Assembly: GCA_963556145.1 (NCBI GenBank)
Contig: OY744469.1
Location: 1,984,001-2,048,000 of the forward strand
Length of the DNA: 64,000 bases
DNA from: Hygrocybe punicea
Taxonomy: Eukaryota > Basidiomycota > Agaricomycetes > Agaricales > Hygrophoraceae
Reading direction: 5' to 3'
Below the pieces are notes generated by a model that had not been told where the DNA came from, searched no databases, and saw only the letters and a list, made by a program, of their open reading frames with translations. Position 1 is the first letter of the stretch, and each line of letters starts with the position of its first letter. Made by a program: the position numbers and the translations under genes. This document shows, piece by piece, positions 43,066-55,235 of the stretch.

Positions 43066-45430
43066 TGCCTGGTTTTCAGCAACGGATTGGGGGGGAAGGA
43101 AGGAGAATAAACAGTGGCGCTGGCAATCATATCAGGCTTATATATGTGTGCAGGATTCAGCGCCTCGTGGTCAGAGTGACAGGGTGGCGGGATGACAATG
43201 AATTTGTCCGCGGCCCCATTAGCGACTTCTCGGTCAGAAGTCCCGATATTGTGAAATATCGTTGATCGGCGGCGGGATCTGTGCACAGTTTCTTTCTCAG
43301 AGTCTTTGTTCGTGGCTTCATTTATTTTCCTACTGTAAAATAACGACAAGAACGACGACAACGACGACGACGACTACAACGGGAACGACTTTCCCTGGTT
43401 TTTTTGCCCGGCTAGCGGAAATTCGCAGTGGCGTCTAATGTCCCTTTTGGCTATGTGGTACCCTGAGGTGTTGAGTCATGCAGAATCAATTTTTTTTTCC
43501 GCCTCGTGTGCGCGACGGAGGCGGCAAATGCTAGTCACTCGAAGGAGGCGAGAGCGAGTCATTGAAGGCACAATCAAACAATTCAGACGATTAGAAAACG
43601 AGGTGTTTTGAGCTTGATATATAAATTGCACGTGTAGACGTTGATTGAAAAATATTATTATTGCGAGGCACGACCATCCGCTGTTTGAAGCTACCAACTT
43701 GGTCTTGGGCTTGCTGTAGGCTATAGCTACAGAAATGGCTCTACTCGAATTCTCGGAAATGCTATGCACCCGCGAGTTTTACCCAGACGCGGTCCCATTT
43801 GAAATCAGATTATTATCAGACTGACTCAACTTTACTCCATCATGATATGCGGATACGTAAATATCGACAAGTACTTTCTTTGTAAATTCAATTCATTGGC
43901 CATGGGCGGTGCTAAGGACATCGACGGGGATGAAGAAATAAAGAGATTCAAGCACCACTAGCGATCCCTGAGCGAACGCTGTTGCCACGATGGAGCAAGC
44001 GAAAGATGCCGATGATCTGGCTGAAATTTATTGGACAATAAACAGCACAGCGAGCCCTGAGTAGGCGAACGTGCGGCTCGTTGGTTTGGCATCGGCCTCA
44101 GTTGTCGAACGAATTTCTCACCCATCATCGTCGGATAAGTCTGCCAGGCATCCATGCATCATGTCGTGTCACAATTACATTTTTACAAACGCCCTCGCAC
44201 ACCAAAATGATGTCGTATACATGTCGCTGGCGGTATTGCAACGGATGCAGCTGCCGGTTGGAAATCTGGACAGATCTTCTGACTGGCGCCTGTAGTTCCG
44301 TCCAGTTCCTACCAGGCCAAGATCTAAGAAAAGAGCAAATCATGGGTAAAATACAGCTATGCGTTTCACCGGTACTCGCATCCGCTGACCGTGATGATGC
44401 CACACACAGCAAAGTCCCGCCCAGATCACCACGTAATCGGGCGGTAAGGACGTCCGTATTCCACGGAGCAAAATGGAGTGAACCCATGATTGACAGTACA
44501 GGGCTCAGGGCCTGAGGAGTTCAGCCAGCATTGGTTTCTGGTCCTGAGTGATACTAACATAGTATGCATATCGGAAGTTATGGATGGAAACTTACGTGTT
44601 GAATAAATTTCACTACTGATGGACATCGATGGATCCCAAAAGATACGAACAGGTGCAATCGTTGGCCAAGAAGGGTTGACACTTGAAGAATACAAGGCAA
44701 GTTCCGTTGTTCAGTGTCGGCAGGACCAGAGAGAAGGTAGTAGGATAGGACTTCCAAGTCACAATCAATGCCATGATCGTGGAACACAGCCAAGATTTCA
44801 CGATCGCAAGTTTATCATAACAAGTGGCAGTGCAGGCGTTTGCTGAAGTAGCTTGGTTCTCCGAGTAAGTCGACAGTGGAGCGAGGGCACGCACTACCCC
44901 CATCGTATGAAAATTCCACTGACAGCGATTGAACTCAGAGCCAGATGGTAAACAATTCGCGAGGGAAGTCATTCGATAAAAGGAATCAAGGATCTGGATT
45001 GAGCAAAATAAAGAACCCATCAAGGCCAAATCAGTTGGCAAGATTGTAAGACGCCGGAATGTTGTTTCAGGTTTAGTCCAGCGTCTTCCAGTCATCGGTG
45101 ATCGACATCAATGGCCGGGGCCGTCGACGTGAAACCAGATGAAGTAGCCACTGAGCTAAAAAAAATCCAGAGAAAACGATTGGCCATATAGATCGGAATG
45201 ATGGCGCTTTTACTGTAGGGACTTTCAAGTTTCCGGACGGTCTGCGAAACAAATAGGAGGAGCAAACGTAGCTGGATAAGGCATTTAGAGTTTGGAGCAA
45301 GCGGTGCAATGCATTTATCTGGCGTCGGAAATTAACTAGGAATACAGCCTGTGCCTAAATCCCATCGATTAGCCATATTAAACTATAGATATAAAAACCC
45401 GGGCTTACATTCTAAAACCTCATGATGGAT
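43066..45430. other. Gene-poor 2.4 kb with possible gene remnant
   Basis: No confident gene. On the minus strand, disconnected frames at 45309-44440 contain hydrophobic segments (SIWPIVFSGFFLAQWLLHLV; TDLALMGSLFCSIQILDSFY; LEVLSYYLLSG) and in one frame FGIHRCPS, distantly like the FW..HWHQ site of wax-synthase-type acyltransferases. This could be a decayed membrane-protein gene or chance; I cannot join the pieces with good splice sites. (ACGACG)n near 43345-43375 is the only simple repeat. Confidence 0.25.
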
Positions 45431-46263
45431 CTAATCTCTTCGCAACAACTCGCCCATCTCCATCTCCTCCGGCTCCGTGTGGAACGGCACAACGCTCAAT
45501 CCCTCGGCCATTTCCCTCTTCACGCAGAGTTGTTCTGCGACGATGACGGTCAAGGCAGCACCTGCGACCATGATAGCCCAGAAAAACGGAGAGCTAGGGA
45601 GTGATGCAGAGTAGTACGTAGTCAACACTAGATGGTTGAATACCAGCGTGAGGGAAAAGTCGAGGATCATGCGAGGTCGTCGGATGAGGATATATAGGTA
45701 GTATATACTATAGGAAGACCAGTTTAGAATGGCGGGAATAGCGTCGTTGGGAGTTCGATTTATGGCTTACTCTGCAGCGGACGCCGCCATCCAACAAATA
45801 GCGATGATCCAACCCCGTGTTGGATCTGTGCGGCCCTCCCATTGGTCTTCCCGCCACCCATATCCCACTTTCTTGCCACCACTCCACACGCCAGTATATG
45901 CACTCCATCTGTCTTCGCCCTGCATGCCTCTAACTGTCGGCCGACCTGCCATCTCTCGCCAGTCCATCACCATCCCTATTGACCAAATTGCACAAAAAAT
46001 CTCCCAAAACTCCACGAAAAAAAAGTTCTGCATACCGACATTAGCTGCGCCGCCTTCATAGTTCAACGAGTTTGGCTCCGCAAAAAAATTTAGCAATGGC
46101 GGAATGAGAATAGATAATGTCAGATAATGGAGCGTCTGCATAGAGACAATCTGTGGGACAGAGACATCGTTTTAGTTTAAACATTTTGCTCCAAACGCTT
46201 ACGGGTACTTTCTTGGGAAATCAGCAACAAGGGATCCCAGTTGGCCAGCTTTGGCGGAGCCAT
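45431..46263 (-). CDS. SYS1: Golgi membrane protein Sys1
   Basis: Four-span Golgi protein that recruits the GTPase Arl3/ARFRP1 for trans-Golgi trafficking. It starts MAPPKLANWDPLLLISQ; the next exon IVSMQTLHYLTLSILIPPLL-NFFAEPN, then a hydrophilic fungal insert (MVMDWREMAGRPTVRG..), GWIIAICWMAASAADIYYLY-ILIRRPRMILDF, VFNHLVLTTYYSASLPSSPF-FWAIMVAGAALTVIVAEQLC-VKREM and an acidic C-terminus EEMEMGELLRRD. Intron 1 is odd: the only in-frame split puts the donor at GAAAGT after ISQ, since the GT donors nearby (GTACCC, GTAAGC) shift the frame. The other two introns are canonical. It is divergent from the dipeptidyl aminopeptidase gene with 97 bases between starts. Confidence 0.85.
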
Positions 46264-46360
46264 GGTGGTCGTGGTTGTCCGGAGTTCGAGTTCAACTAGT
46301 GTCGGATTAGGGTTAGGGCCACGATATTTTGTATAGAGCGCACAGCCTGCCAGGCATAGG
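46264..46360. promoter_or_regulatory. Compact divergent promoter, SYS1/DPAP
   Basis: Only 97 bases separate the two ATGs. It contains AACTAGTGTCGGATTAGGGTTAGGG-type sequence (one TTAGGGTTAGGG at about 46304-46316, a telomere-like duplicate that fungal Tbf1/Rap1-like factors can bind) and TTTTGTATAGAG. Confidence 0.45.
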
Positions 46361-49300
46361 ATGCCTATACCCAGCTACGACCCTATCCCTGGAGAAGAGC
46401 CCGAGGGCAATGAATCGCAGGATCCATTGTCTCAAGAGTTAGAATACCATTCGCCTACGGAATCTAGTTCTACTGCAAGACCGGCGACATTTTATGGAGC
46501 AGGAGAGCAACTTGAAGACGAAGAAGCAGCTCTTCTTCAGAAACATGGCGCTCCTTCTTCTCCCAGATTGGCGGAACTGGGTGGTTTGGAAACAGAGAAC
46601 ACTGATTTTGTCCCAGCATCGCCGGTTCGTCGACGTTCTTGTAGCACCATTGGTTTGAATACCATTCAAATTTCTCTTACCATTCGTTTCGGTGACTCTA
46701 ATACTTGTACTGAACACCTATTCTTTTTTTTGAAAAACATTGTAGTCTTCTACGGCTATCCGATGTCTTGTCATCACACTTGGAGCCATAGTCGCCTTTG
46801 CGGCGGTGGTAGGTATTGCAGCGGGTATCTTATACAAGGGAACATCCTATCACGCTCTCGGTGCTCGGCGTCTTACCATGGATCATATATTTAATGGAAC
46901 ATTCTCTCCTGAAACTCACAGCTTGCATTGGGTACCGGAAGGTGTGCTTTCGCTTAATTTTACCAAGGAAGTAAACTTGTTTGACTCAACGAGACGGACC
47001 GTGGCATAGCTGGCGATGGTGTATTTTCAACATCTCAACATGGGCTTATCACATTGGTCGATCTCAAAAACAACTCCTCGCGAACTTTGGTGGCCGCCGT
47101 AGACGTAAAAGATGTTTGTATCTCATTATCATTCTCTACCACGCAAGCTCATCACTATTTTTACGTACATCAGGAGTACGGCCGGGTGCTCAAGTGGTCA
47201 AATTGGAAGTTGTCGCCAGATACGAAATATCTTCTCGTTCAGGCCGATAAACATCAGGTGTGCATTCATCTGCGGAGGTTTTGCACGGAATTTTTGACGG
47301 TCATGGTCTGCGAAGCAATGGCGGCACTCAATTCTCGGTAACTATTATGTGCACAACTTGGAAACCAAATCCACGTACCCAATAATCCCTCCGAGTAATC
47401 CTCCTGTCATATCGTATGCCACCTGGTCTCCTACCGGTCAACACATTGCCTTTGTGGCATCCAACGATATTTACGTCCTTACTTCTCCATCGTAAGTTTG
47501 GTCCATTTTTTTCTACGGCTTGGCGTCACTAACATGATTATGTAGTCCTGCCGCCAGGCCCATCCGAGTCACAACCTCAGGCAACGCGTCCTTGTTTCAC
47601 GGAGTTCCAGATTGGGTCTACGAAGAAGAGGTTTTTGCTTCTGATTATGCACTTTGGTGGTCCCCGGATTCTGCCAAACTCGCTTTCCTCCGCTTCGACG
47701 AGACCGCCGTTGACGAGTTCACGTTCCCTATTTACAATCCCTCAGAGGACCCCACCGCCGTAGTGCCGTATACGCGCAATGTCATCATGAAGTATCCCAA
47801 GCCTGGATACAACAATCCATTGGTCTCGGTGCATGTTTTCGATTTGGAACAATATCTGGCAGGCGAGAACTTAGCGACGGGTTTCCCTGCTGCCGAGGCG
47901 ACCTTCGAACTTGATTGGAACGGCCGTCATCAAGTGGAAAATAGTATTATTTCGGAAGTGGTTTGGGTTGCTAACGAGACTCTCATCGTGAAAGAGATCA
48001 ATCGCAATGCTGATGATGGAAATGTTGTGATATTTGATGTTAGTAGCGGTGATATCGTAGACCGCCTTCGTGGACGTGTTGTCAGAAAGCTGGGAAGGAC
48101 CGGCGAGGAGGGTGACGATGGCTGGGTCGATAGCGTACGCTGCTCTCCCCGTTTTCATGGTCACACTGTCTGACTTGGATAACAGTCGCAGAATATACGG
48201 CCACTGCCGGCTAGCCTCTTGACGGCAGGCACTGCTGCATACCTCGACATTGTCCCTTCACCAGATGGGTACAATCATGTAGCGCTTTTCAGCCCGGCAG
48301 ACTCCGACACGCCACGCTTCCTCACGTCAGGGAAATGGGAAGTAACAGGAAGCATCAAAGCCATTGACCCGAAACGAGGCCTCGTGTATGTTTTCACTTC
48401 CAAGTCCGAAAAATGCTGAACCACTAATGCAAATGTGTACATGCAAGGTACTTCGAAGCTGTTCCTCCACGTTCGTCTACAGAGCGCCAGATATACTCGG
48501 TCCCATTGCCTGCGATCAGTTCCGCTGACGACGTGAAGCCAACGGCCTTGACTGATCCATCGACACCGGCATATTATACATCCTCTTTTTCTCCCCAGGG
48601 CGGCTTTTATCTCTTAAGTTATGCGGGACCTAATATCCCATGGCAGAAAGTCATACAACCGAATAACACAGGTGAGAGGGGGGATTCTTCCCCGCTGTCA
48701 TGTATCAAATATAGATTGATGACGCTTGGGTTCAAGAATTTAGTTATGTCCTGACAAACAACAACAGGCTGAACAAAACATCCAGTGAATTCGAGAGCCC
48801 CGTTATCAGTTTCTCGGAGATCGAGAATGATGGTTACAGTTCGTGGTTTTCCAGCCTTCCCAAGGTCAAGCAATTACCTCATCATCTGTTTAGTGTTGAA
48901 TGTAAAAGAAATCCGCCCACCGAAAATGGACGATTCTGGGCGCACAAAATATCCAGTTCTGTTCATGGTGTTCGTGTTTCACGGGAATCTGTCTACGGCT
49001 TGAAATAGTCTGATACCGTCTTTCTAGGTATGGCGGCCCGAATAGTCAAAAGGTGGACATGCTATTCTCTCGGGGGTGGGACCACTACCTGGCTTGCGGG
49101 CTGCAATACATTGTGGTTATGGTAGATGGACGAGGCACAGGGTTCAAGGGCCGGAAGCACCGGAATCCTGTGAAAGGCAACCTTGGATTTTGGGAGACCA
49201 AGGACCAGGTAGATGCCGCACGGTAAGTCCAAAAAACACGAACTTCGACATGTAAGAATATCTCACCGTTTTGCATAGGCTTTGGGCTTCCAAACCCTAT

Positions 49301-49989
49301 GTGGATTCTAAACGGATCGGTATATGGGGATGGGTGAGCTATCTACGGGTTGCGATTTGGTCAGCACACGCTGCTGATTTGCGGCTTTTTACAGTCGTAT
49401 GGGGGATTTATGAGTTCCAAGGTGGTGGAAGCTGATGCAGGGATTCATTCGCTGGCCATGGCCGTGGCTGTGAGTATTGACCTTGTTTTTGTCAATCTCT
49501 AGCCTTCTGACTTCTGGAACGTTCCAGCCTGTGACAAGCTGGCGATTGTATGGTGCGTGTGGTATCCTATCTCCCGAAAGGGATTATTCACCCACAGATG
49601 TGCGAACTAGATTCCATCTACACTGAACGCTACATGAACCTTCCTGACCTGAACCCTGGCGGGTACATCAATGCATCGATATCAAACGTGACGGCCTTTC
49701 ACAAGGTCAACTTCCTGCTCATGCACGGCAGTGGGGACGATAATGTCCATTTTGCCAACTCTGCGCATTTACTCGACATGTTGACGGCAGCTCGAGTTCG
49801 GAATTTTAGATTCAGGATGTTTCCTGATAGGTGAATATCAAGTTTGAAAACGATTGCTGTGTGTTGATGTTTCTTCGGTGCAGTGATCATCGTATCAACC
49901 GACGGGGAGCCAATCGAGAAGTATTTGAATACATGACGGCGTTTCTGGTAGAGAAATGGGGTAAGGGAGGACGACAGCGGGGATGGTGA
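46361..49989 (+). CDS. Dipeptidyl aminopeptidase, DPP4/DPAP-B type (S9B)
   Basis: Type II membrane serine peptidase of the vacuole (yeast Dap2) or Golgi (Ste13) that trims X-Pro/X-Ala dipeptides. It starts MPIPSYDPIPGEEPEGNESQ, a ~95-residue cytosolic tail, one membrane anchor (CLVITLGAIVAFAAVVGIAA), the beta-propeller (LGARRLTMDHIFNGTFSPET, KLSPDTKYLLVQADK, ATWSPTGQHIAFVASNDIYV, LWWSPDSAKLAFLRFDE) and the hydrolase domain. Catalytic Ser is in GIWGWSYGGFMSS, Asp in LLMHGSGDDNVHFANSA, His in SDHRINRR. Stop after GKGGRQRGW. Numerous 45-70 bp introns interrupt it. All catalytic residues are present. Confidence 0.92.
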
Positions 49990-50097
49990 AGAAAGGATAC
50001 GCCTAAATATGGATCAACTAGCCTAGATTGCTCTGGGCGGGCATTTATAATTTTATGTGTCACTGTTCAACTCTTTCCCAACGCCTCATTTCTAGGG

Positions 50098-51949
50098 ATG
50101 ATGGACTGGTCGTTGCCCACCTCGCCTCGGAAAAGACCAAGAGGTTTGTGGAAAGGTCACTCACAACTTATCAACAAAACTTCAGCCGCTACACCCGACT
50201 GCTCTGACGCTGACGAACCTGATTCGTCAACTGTATCGTCAGGCCGATCTAAACGTCGGAAGTGTTCTAATAGTCCTGATATTCGTAGCGAGCCCGACGA
50301 TTTCTATTCCGATTATTCTCGCCAGAGGGCTCTCACCAATCTGGCCGCTACGGTTCCCATCATATCCGTCATGGACACTTCTAACCGGCTGGATGAACAG
50401 ACAGACAGAGCGTCATCTGGCTCCCAAGACTGGGACGACCTCAAAGAACTTTTTGCTAAGGCGGTTGAACTGTATGAAAGTGTGTTGTTCAATCATCGTC
50501 GGTGTCTCCGCGAATCTTATTGTTACTAAACCGAAGATGATGATAGCACCGAGGATGCCCTCCCTCTACTTCGTGGTGTTATTCACGAGTGCCATAGATT
50601 TCTCATTCTCTACCAAGATCCCTCTGTACTTTTTACAAACCATCCTTCAAGACATCGCACGACCTCTCCGGGACCATTGACGCCTCCAAATGAACGTCTC
50701 GCCCGGGATTGGGGACACGACCTAGAAATTGCCCACCAAGCTCAGCCCAAGGCTTATCAGGGCTGGGCTCTTGCCACTGACTCGCCAACGCGCCCGCTCC
50801 GTAAACTACCCGACCTCCCAACAGCATTCCACGCCCTTTTGGGAACCGCCCTATTTTTATTTGGCAATCTCATCGTCCAAGACCCAGCCCACGTGCTCCC
50901 TGGTGAGCCCGAGGTGCCATGCCCGTATTGGCTTGCGGCTCTTGATGTTTTTGAGACTGGTGAAAACATCCCCAGCCGCACCAACGGCCAGGCCTGCCAC
51001 GCAGGTGAAGATTGGCGCATGGCCATCATTTGGGGTCGCACGTTAGTACGCCTTGCGGATGAAGCTGTTACCCGAGCTATCAATGCGAAGGCCACAACAG
51101 GAGTAGCAGGATCAAATGCTGAATCGGATGAACCGACGTGGCCTGCAGAATCACTCTTCTCTACTATCGCTGCCCGCCGCCCTCCCTCAACGAGACGAAT
51201 TTCTTTATCCTGGGCTTCTGCTCATGACTTGATGGTACTGGCGATGGATCAGTTCTCCCGGGGGATCTTCCACATGCCTCATCCGCAACACCAGCTGAAT
51301 ACCTCACAATCTTCAGCGGGCGAACACTTCTCCCGCCCAAAGGAATTATTCACCATCGCATCCGAGGTCCTCGGCGTCGCAGAGCGCCTTGAAGACGGAG
51401 TACAACGACAGTATTGGGCATCGTGGGCAGACTCCGTGTTTAGCCAGATGAAAATGGAAGCGGATATGGATATATGGCGAGGACCGATCACCCGTGCGAG
51501 GGGACGATGTTGGTTGATTACTGGATCGTCCAGAGCGGAGCTGATAGAGGCCGATTTGGAGAGGGAGAACATGCAGGTCTTGAGCTCTGAAGCTGCTCAA
51601 GATGCCAGGGATGCTTTAACCATGGGTGGGTCCCCTTTGTGTTTCAACCGGCTCTGAGCTGACTCTTTTTAGCCATTTCGTTCTTTGACCGCGCTAAAGG
51701 CTCTGCATCATCATGGCATGACCCTGAATCACGAGAGCTGCAACCTCTAGTGCGTCTTTTCTTTGCTCCTTTCTCCACTTCACCCTAGCTTATCACCACA
51801 CCTGTTTTCAGATCGCAGAAGCTCTCCTGACACTAGCAAACCTTACTGTTGATGAAAATAAACGCGAAGAGCTATATTCTCGCGCCCAAGCCGAGAGTGA
51901 GAGTCAAATTTATCTAGATGACTCCGAGGATAAAATGGATCAGGGTTAG
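50098..51949 (+). CDS. Ett1/Nro1-like protein
   Basis: A helical-repeat nuclear protein resembling fungal Ett1 (enhancer of translation termination) and S. pombe Nro1 (regulator of Ofd1). It starts MMDWSLPTSPRKRPRGLWKG, where basic KRPRGLWKG fits the family's KR..GLGK start, followed by a Ser/Asp-rich linker and DWDDLKELFAKAVELYEN. The core has ALPLLRGVIHECHRFLILYQ, LPTAFHALLGTALFLFGNLI, CPYWLAALDVFETGENIPSR, DWRMAIIWGRTLVRLADEAV, FTIASEVLGVAERLEDGVQR and IAEALLTLANLTVDENKREE. Ends DSEDKMDQG. Introns at about 50474-50528, 51625-51672 and 51749-51812. The assignment rests on memory of the family's conserved phrases. DPAP ends only ~110 bases upstream on the same strand. Confidence 0.65.
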
Positions 51950-52265
51950 TTGATTGTATTGGAGGAGGAAGTGTATTCTTTTTCTTTCAGTCACCTTTTT
52001 CATACATCTGTACAGTTATATCTGAAATAGACTGGTTTCAACAGCGCTAACTTGAAATGTTAAAGAACATATTACTACAAAAAATTACTGATGAGTTGCA
52101 TTTCCAAAACAGCACATTATTCGTGATATGAGCTGGACAAAAATACCAAAATACAAAATTTGGTATCCATAGCTCCAATACAAGCAGACGACAAGCACTG
52201 GCAAGAGGGAAAAAGGAAGTCCCAGGCAGAGAGATTGTATGAATTACCCCCAGTTGGCACGTGCA
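51950..52265. other. Tail-to-tail spacer, Ett1-like and PLAC8 genes
   Basis: 316 AT-rich bases with no gene; contains the 3' ends of both converging genes. Confidence 0.5.
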
Positions 52266-53070
52266 CTAGATACGCGGCTGCCCCAGACTGTGCTCCTCGA
52301 ACTCAATCTCCCGACTCTGCCGCACCAGATCACACGGAATGCAGCAAGAAGCACTCAACACGTCCTTCATCGGGCTGCCGCGGATGTTGTAGCGCTGACG
52401 GACCACACTACTCATGTTGATCTACGAGTACAAAAAAGCCAGTAGGGATTGTCGGTACGAAAAGACGATGAACGAGAACTTACCTGCAGCAGCCACCCGC
52501 TGAGACACAACTGCATACCTGAGTACAGCATGCAGTTGGTGTTCAGAGCGGTGCCCCCACGGAATGGATCAGGCGACCCATATTCCACGAGATATGCATA
52601 CCGATGCTTGTTCTGGGAGTACGACACGCAGGGGCAGAAGCAAGCCAAAACGCCTAAGAGAAAGAGGATAATAAACATGAGGAAATTGCATCATCGGATT
52701 CGAACACACATTTGTCGGGATCATCAAGGCAATCAAACACGCCAGTGCTCCAATCCCTGAGCTGGTCTGGCCCGTATGGCATATTCTTCGCATTCTTATT
52801 ACCACCAGGGTTTACCACCATGGGAATATGAGGCAGAGGTTGCCCTGACACATGTTGTTGGACGTGGGACTGAAGGTTTTGAGGAGAACTGCTTGCTTGG
52901 AAATGAGGGGATTGAGGAAGTGGTTGTTGCAATTGGTTGGAGAACTGGGGCGATTGGGGAGGGTAGGTTTGCTCGTTGGATTGAGGAAGGTAGCTTGGTT
53001 CGACGGAGGACTGAGTAGACTCAGGGTTGCTCGCGTACCGGTCGTGGCTTGGTTGAAGGTAGTGGGACAT
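52266..53070 (-). CDS. PLAC8-family cysteine-rich protein
   Basis: The N-terminal half is disordered and Gln/Pro/Ser-rich (MSHYLQPSHDRYASNPESTQ, SPQFSNQLQQPLPQ). The PLAC8 domain follows: LRDWSTGVFDCLDDPDKCVL-ACFCPCVSYSQNKHRYAYL, then NTNCMLYSGMQLCLSGWLLQ, and INMSSVVRQRYNIRGSPMKD-VLSASCCIPCDLVRQSREIE. The CxCxPC and CCIPC clusters are the family signature (plant Fw2.2/PCR and animal PLAC8 relatives; often membrane-associated, linked to metal resistance or cell size). The C-terminus is FEEHSLGQPRI. Two introns: about 52685-52736, with donor GTGTGT splitting the Cys codon, and about 52433-52480. The role in fungi is not established. Confidence 0.85.
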
Positions 53071-54516
53071 GTTTTCGCTCTGAGTCCAAGCTTTGTTGTC
53101 AGTGGCCGTCTTTATCTCTCTTTATCTCCATCCAAGCTCCGTGCCTCCCCTGCCAAGCTTGGCTGGGCGACATTCCAAATGGTGTTGCCGAAGAAGCGGC
53201 AGCGCTTCAGCGCTTCCTGGAGCGCTCTCTGAGTCTCACTCACCACCTCCTAGTATGGAATATAGCGGCGCGTTGGACGTTGGGAAAGGGCAGGGTCGAC
53301 CTAAGGGAAGAAAGATGGTCCTCGACATCCAGATGCAGCTCCTTGGCGACCCAAGAGAAATGCTGATTGAATCAGTTGTGCCTCGCAATGTTGGGCCCTT
53401 GTGCTCACCTTTTTTCTTCTCTCCGCCAGACGACAACGACAATGCGGAGAAGACAAGACCGAATGGGAGGGGTGCAGGGGTCAAGAACAGGACGAATTCG
53501 GGATGGAGGTGGCTATGAGGGAAGATGACTACTGTCGAACGGCAATTCGGTGAGTCCAATTTTTTAAAACGTTGAGTCTCGACATACCTCAAGATTCCGC
53601 CGCCGCAAGTATATCAAAAACAGCCATCGATGGACAATTCTCCTCAACCCCCAGATCAACGGCAATCGATAACCACCTCCAGCTCCAAGTCACTGGCACT
53701 TCCGTACCGGCCGTAAATGCTTTGTGTGCGAAACTCTTGCCACTCTCACAACCAGTCCACCACCAGAACATCAATTGCGAACTCCCATCGACGTATCTCC
53801 ACCGACAGCACCTAATATGTGAGCTTTGTGCAGCAGCAAAACATATATACATTCATTTTTATTACAGTTCTACTACTGAAGACTTATTTTTTCAGGTCCT
53901 TATGCATGGCACCTCGTATATGCTCGAGAATAACAGTGATGACTATGGTTCTGACGATGACAGTGAAACGGAACGAGGTGACACACGAAGGAAGCATATC
54001 AAGTGCAAGGAGTAAACTTGAATGTCAGTAAGGTGATATGTGCATTTTAAATAGGTTTAACCCCTAGCACGGTTCGCAAAACCTCTCAATATGCCGAAAT
54101 CGCTGTACGAGTACTTCGGAGAGACCTTATCTTTAAAAGGGAGGCTCGGAAGCTACTTGAACCCAACATCTAGGGCAAGGAATATGCCACATGCGCCACC
54201 CTCCTTCTGGATTCACCCTCCCGAACCTGTCTTCTCTCTTCGTCTCATTGCTTCGAACCCACTATTCCCTCGCGTAAAGCTTCTGTCCTGTTTGGAGTCA
54301 ACCCCTTGAAACAAATGGAGGTCCTCGCCGAGTTACGGATATGGAAGACTCATTCTTCATCGTGACCTGGTTGCCTACTACTGTCGGAACGAGTGCAAGA
54401 AGACCTGCCGAGAGTGGTCGAATGTCATTCTGAATTCCCTTCCTGCTTACCTGCTTCCTGTTTCCCGGCCAGTCTCTCGCGCAAGGGTGGTCTTTCACGA
54501 CGTGTTCTCAGTCAAC
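53071..54516. other. Region with unassigned open frames
   Basis: Upstream of the PLAC8 gene. A plus-strand frame from about 53263 reads MEYSGALDVGKGQGRPKGRK, and another open to 54015 ends HGTSYMLENNSDDYGSDDDS then ETERGDTRRKHIKCKE, an acidic-then-basic tail. I cannot join them into a convincing gene and recognise no family. A small hypothetical gene on the plus strand is possible. From 54016 to 54516 nothing is seen. Confidence 0.25.
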
Positions 54517-54780
54517 TAGGGCATAACGTGGATAAACCCGTTCCATACCCACGGGTTGGGTGCAGGTATCCACCCGTATGGGTTGCCTGTCGGGCTAGTC
54601 GACACTCCCGTTGTCGCGCTCAAGTCAATTAAATTTGCGGCGGGCATACGTGAGGTGATAGGGTGGTTACATTCTCCTGCTCCTGCTCCTGCATCATTGT
54701 TGTTGTCGCCAGTGTTGCGGCATCCGCGTCCTTGCCTAGCTTTGCAATCCTTGCAATTGTATAGCTCACCTCAATTGGGG
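54517..54780 (+). mobile_element. Truncated hAT-type end
   Basis: Starts TAGGGCATAACGTGGATAAA and continues CCCGTTCCATACCCACGGGT and ATCCACCCGTATGGG, like the left end of the element at 18943 (TAGGGCACAGCATGGGTACG). No matching right end or 8-bp duplication is found, so it is probably a decayed fragment. Confidence 0.4.
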
Positions 54781-55235
54781 TAGCACAAAGGCCTTTGTAT
54801 GCTTTATAAATACATGGATAATAAATGTAATTACAAGTTCCAAAATAAGGGAATGACTGAGGTATCAACTATACTAAGCTGTATAAATCCTCTTGAGGGA
54901 TAGGAGAATAGCTACGGAAACAGGAGGTACGCCGCGCTACGCGAGAGGGGCACAAAATGGTTGGAAGTAACAGACACGAACTTTCACTCAAACAAGAGTC
55001 CATGTAGTAAAACACAAGGCATACTAGAAAAGGTATCCGTGGGTTTGCTAATTCAACACCCTGTGTAGGCCTAGTTCTGCCACAGGGACTGTAATACGTG
55101 ATGGAAGGATGAAAAGGTGTAATGATTGACTACCTTACACAATGTTGTTGCGTTGCATCACTGGCAGTAGCTCCTTATGTTATTATATCGTGTAATTTTG
55201 AGAAAGAGTAAAGGGAATATGTAATGGCGAGGCGG
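54781..55235. other. Intergenic, no gene seen
   Basis: Downstream of the mitochondrial-carrier gene. Short frames only; no repeat or RNA signal recognised. Confidence 0.4.
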
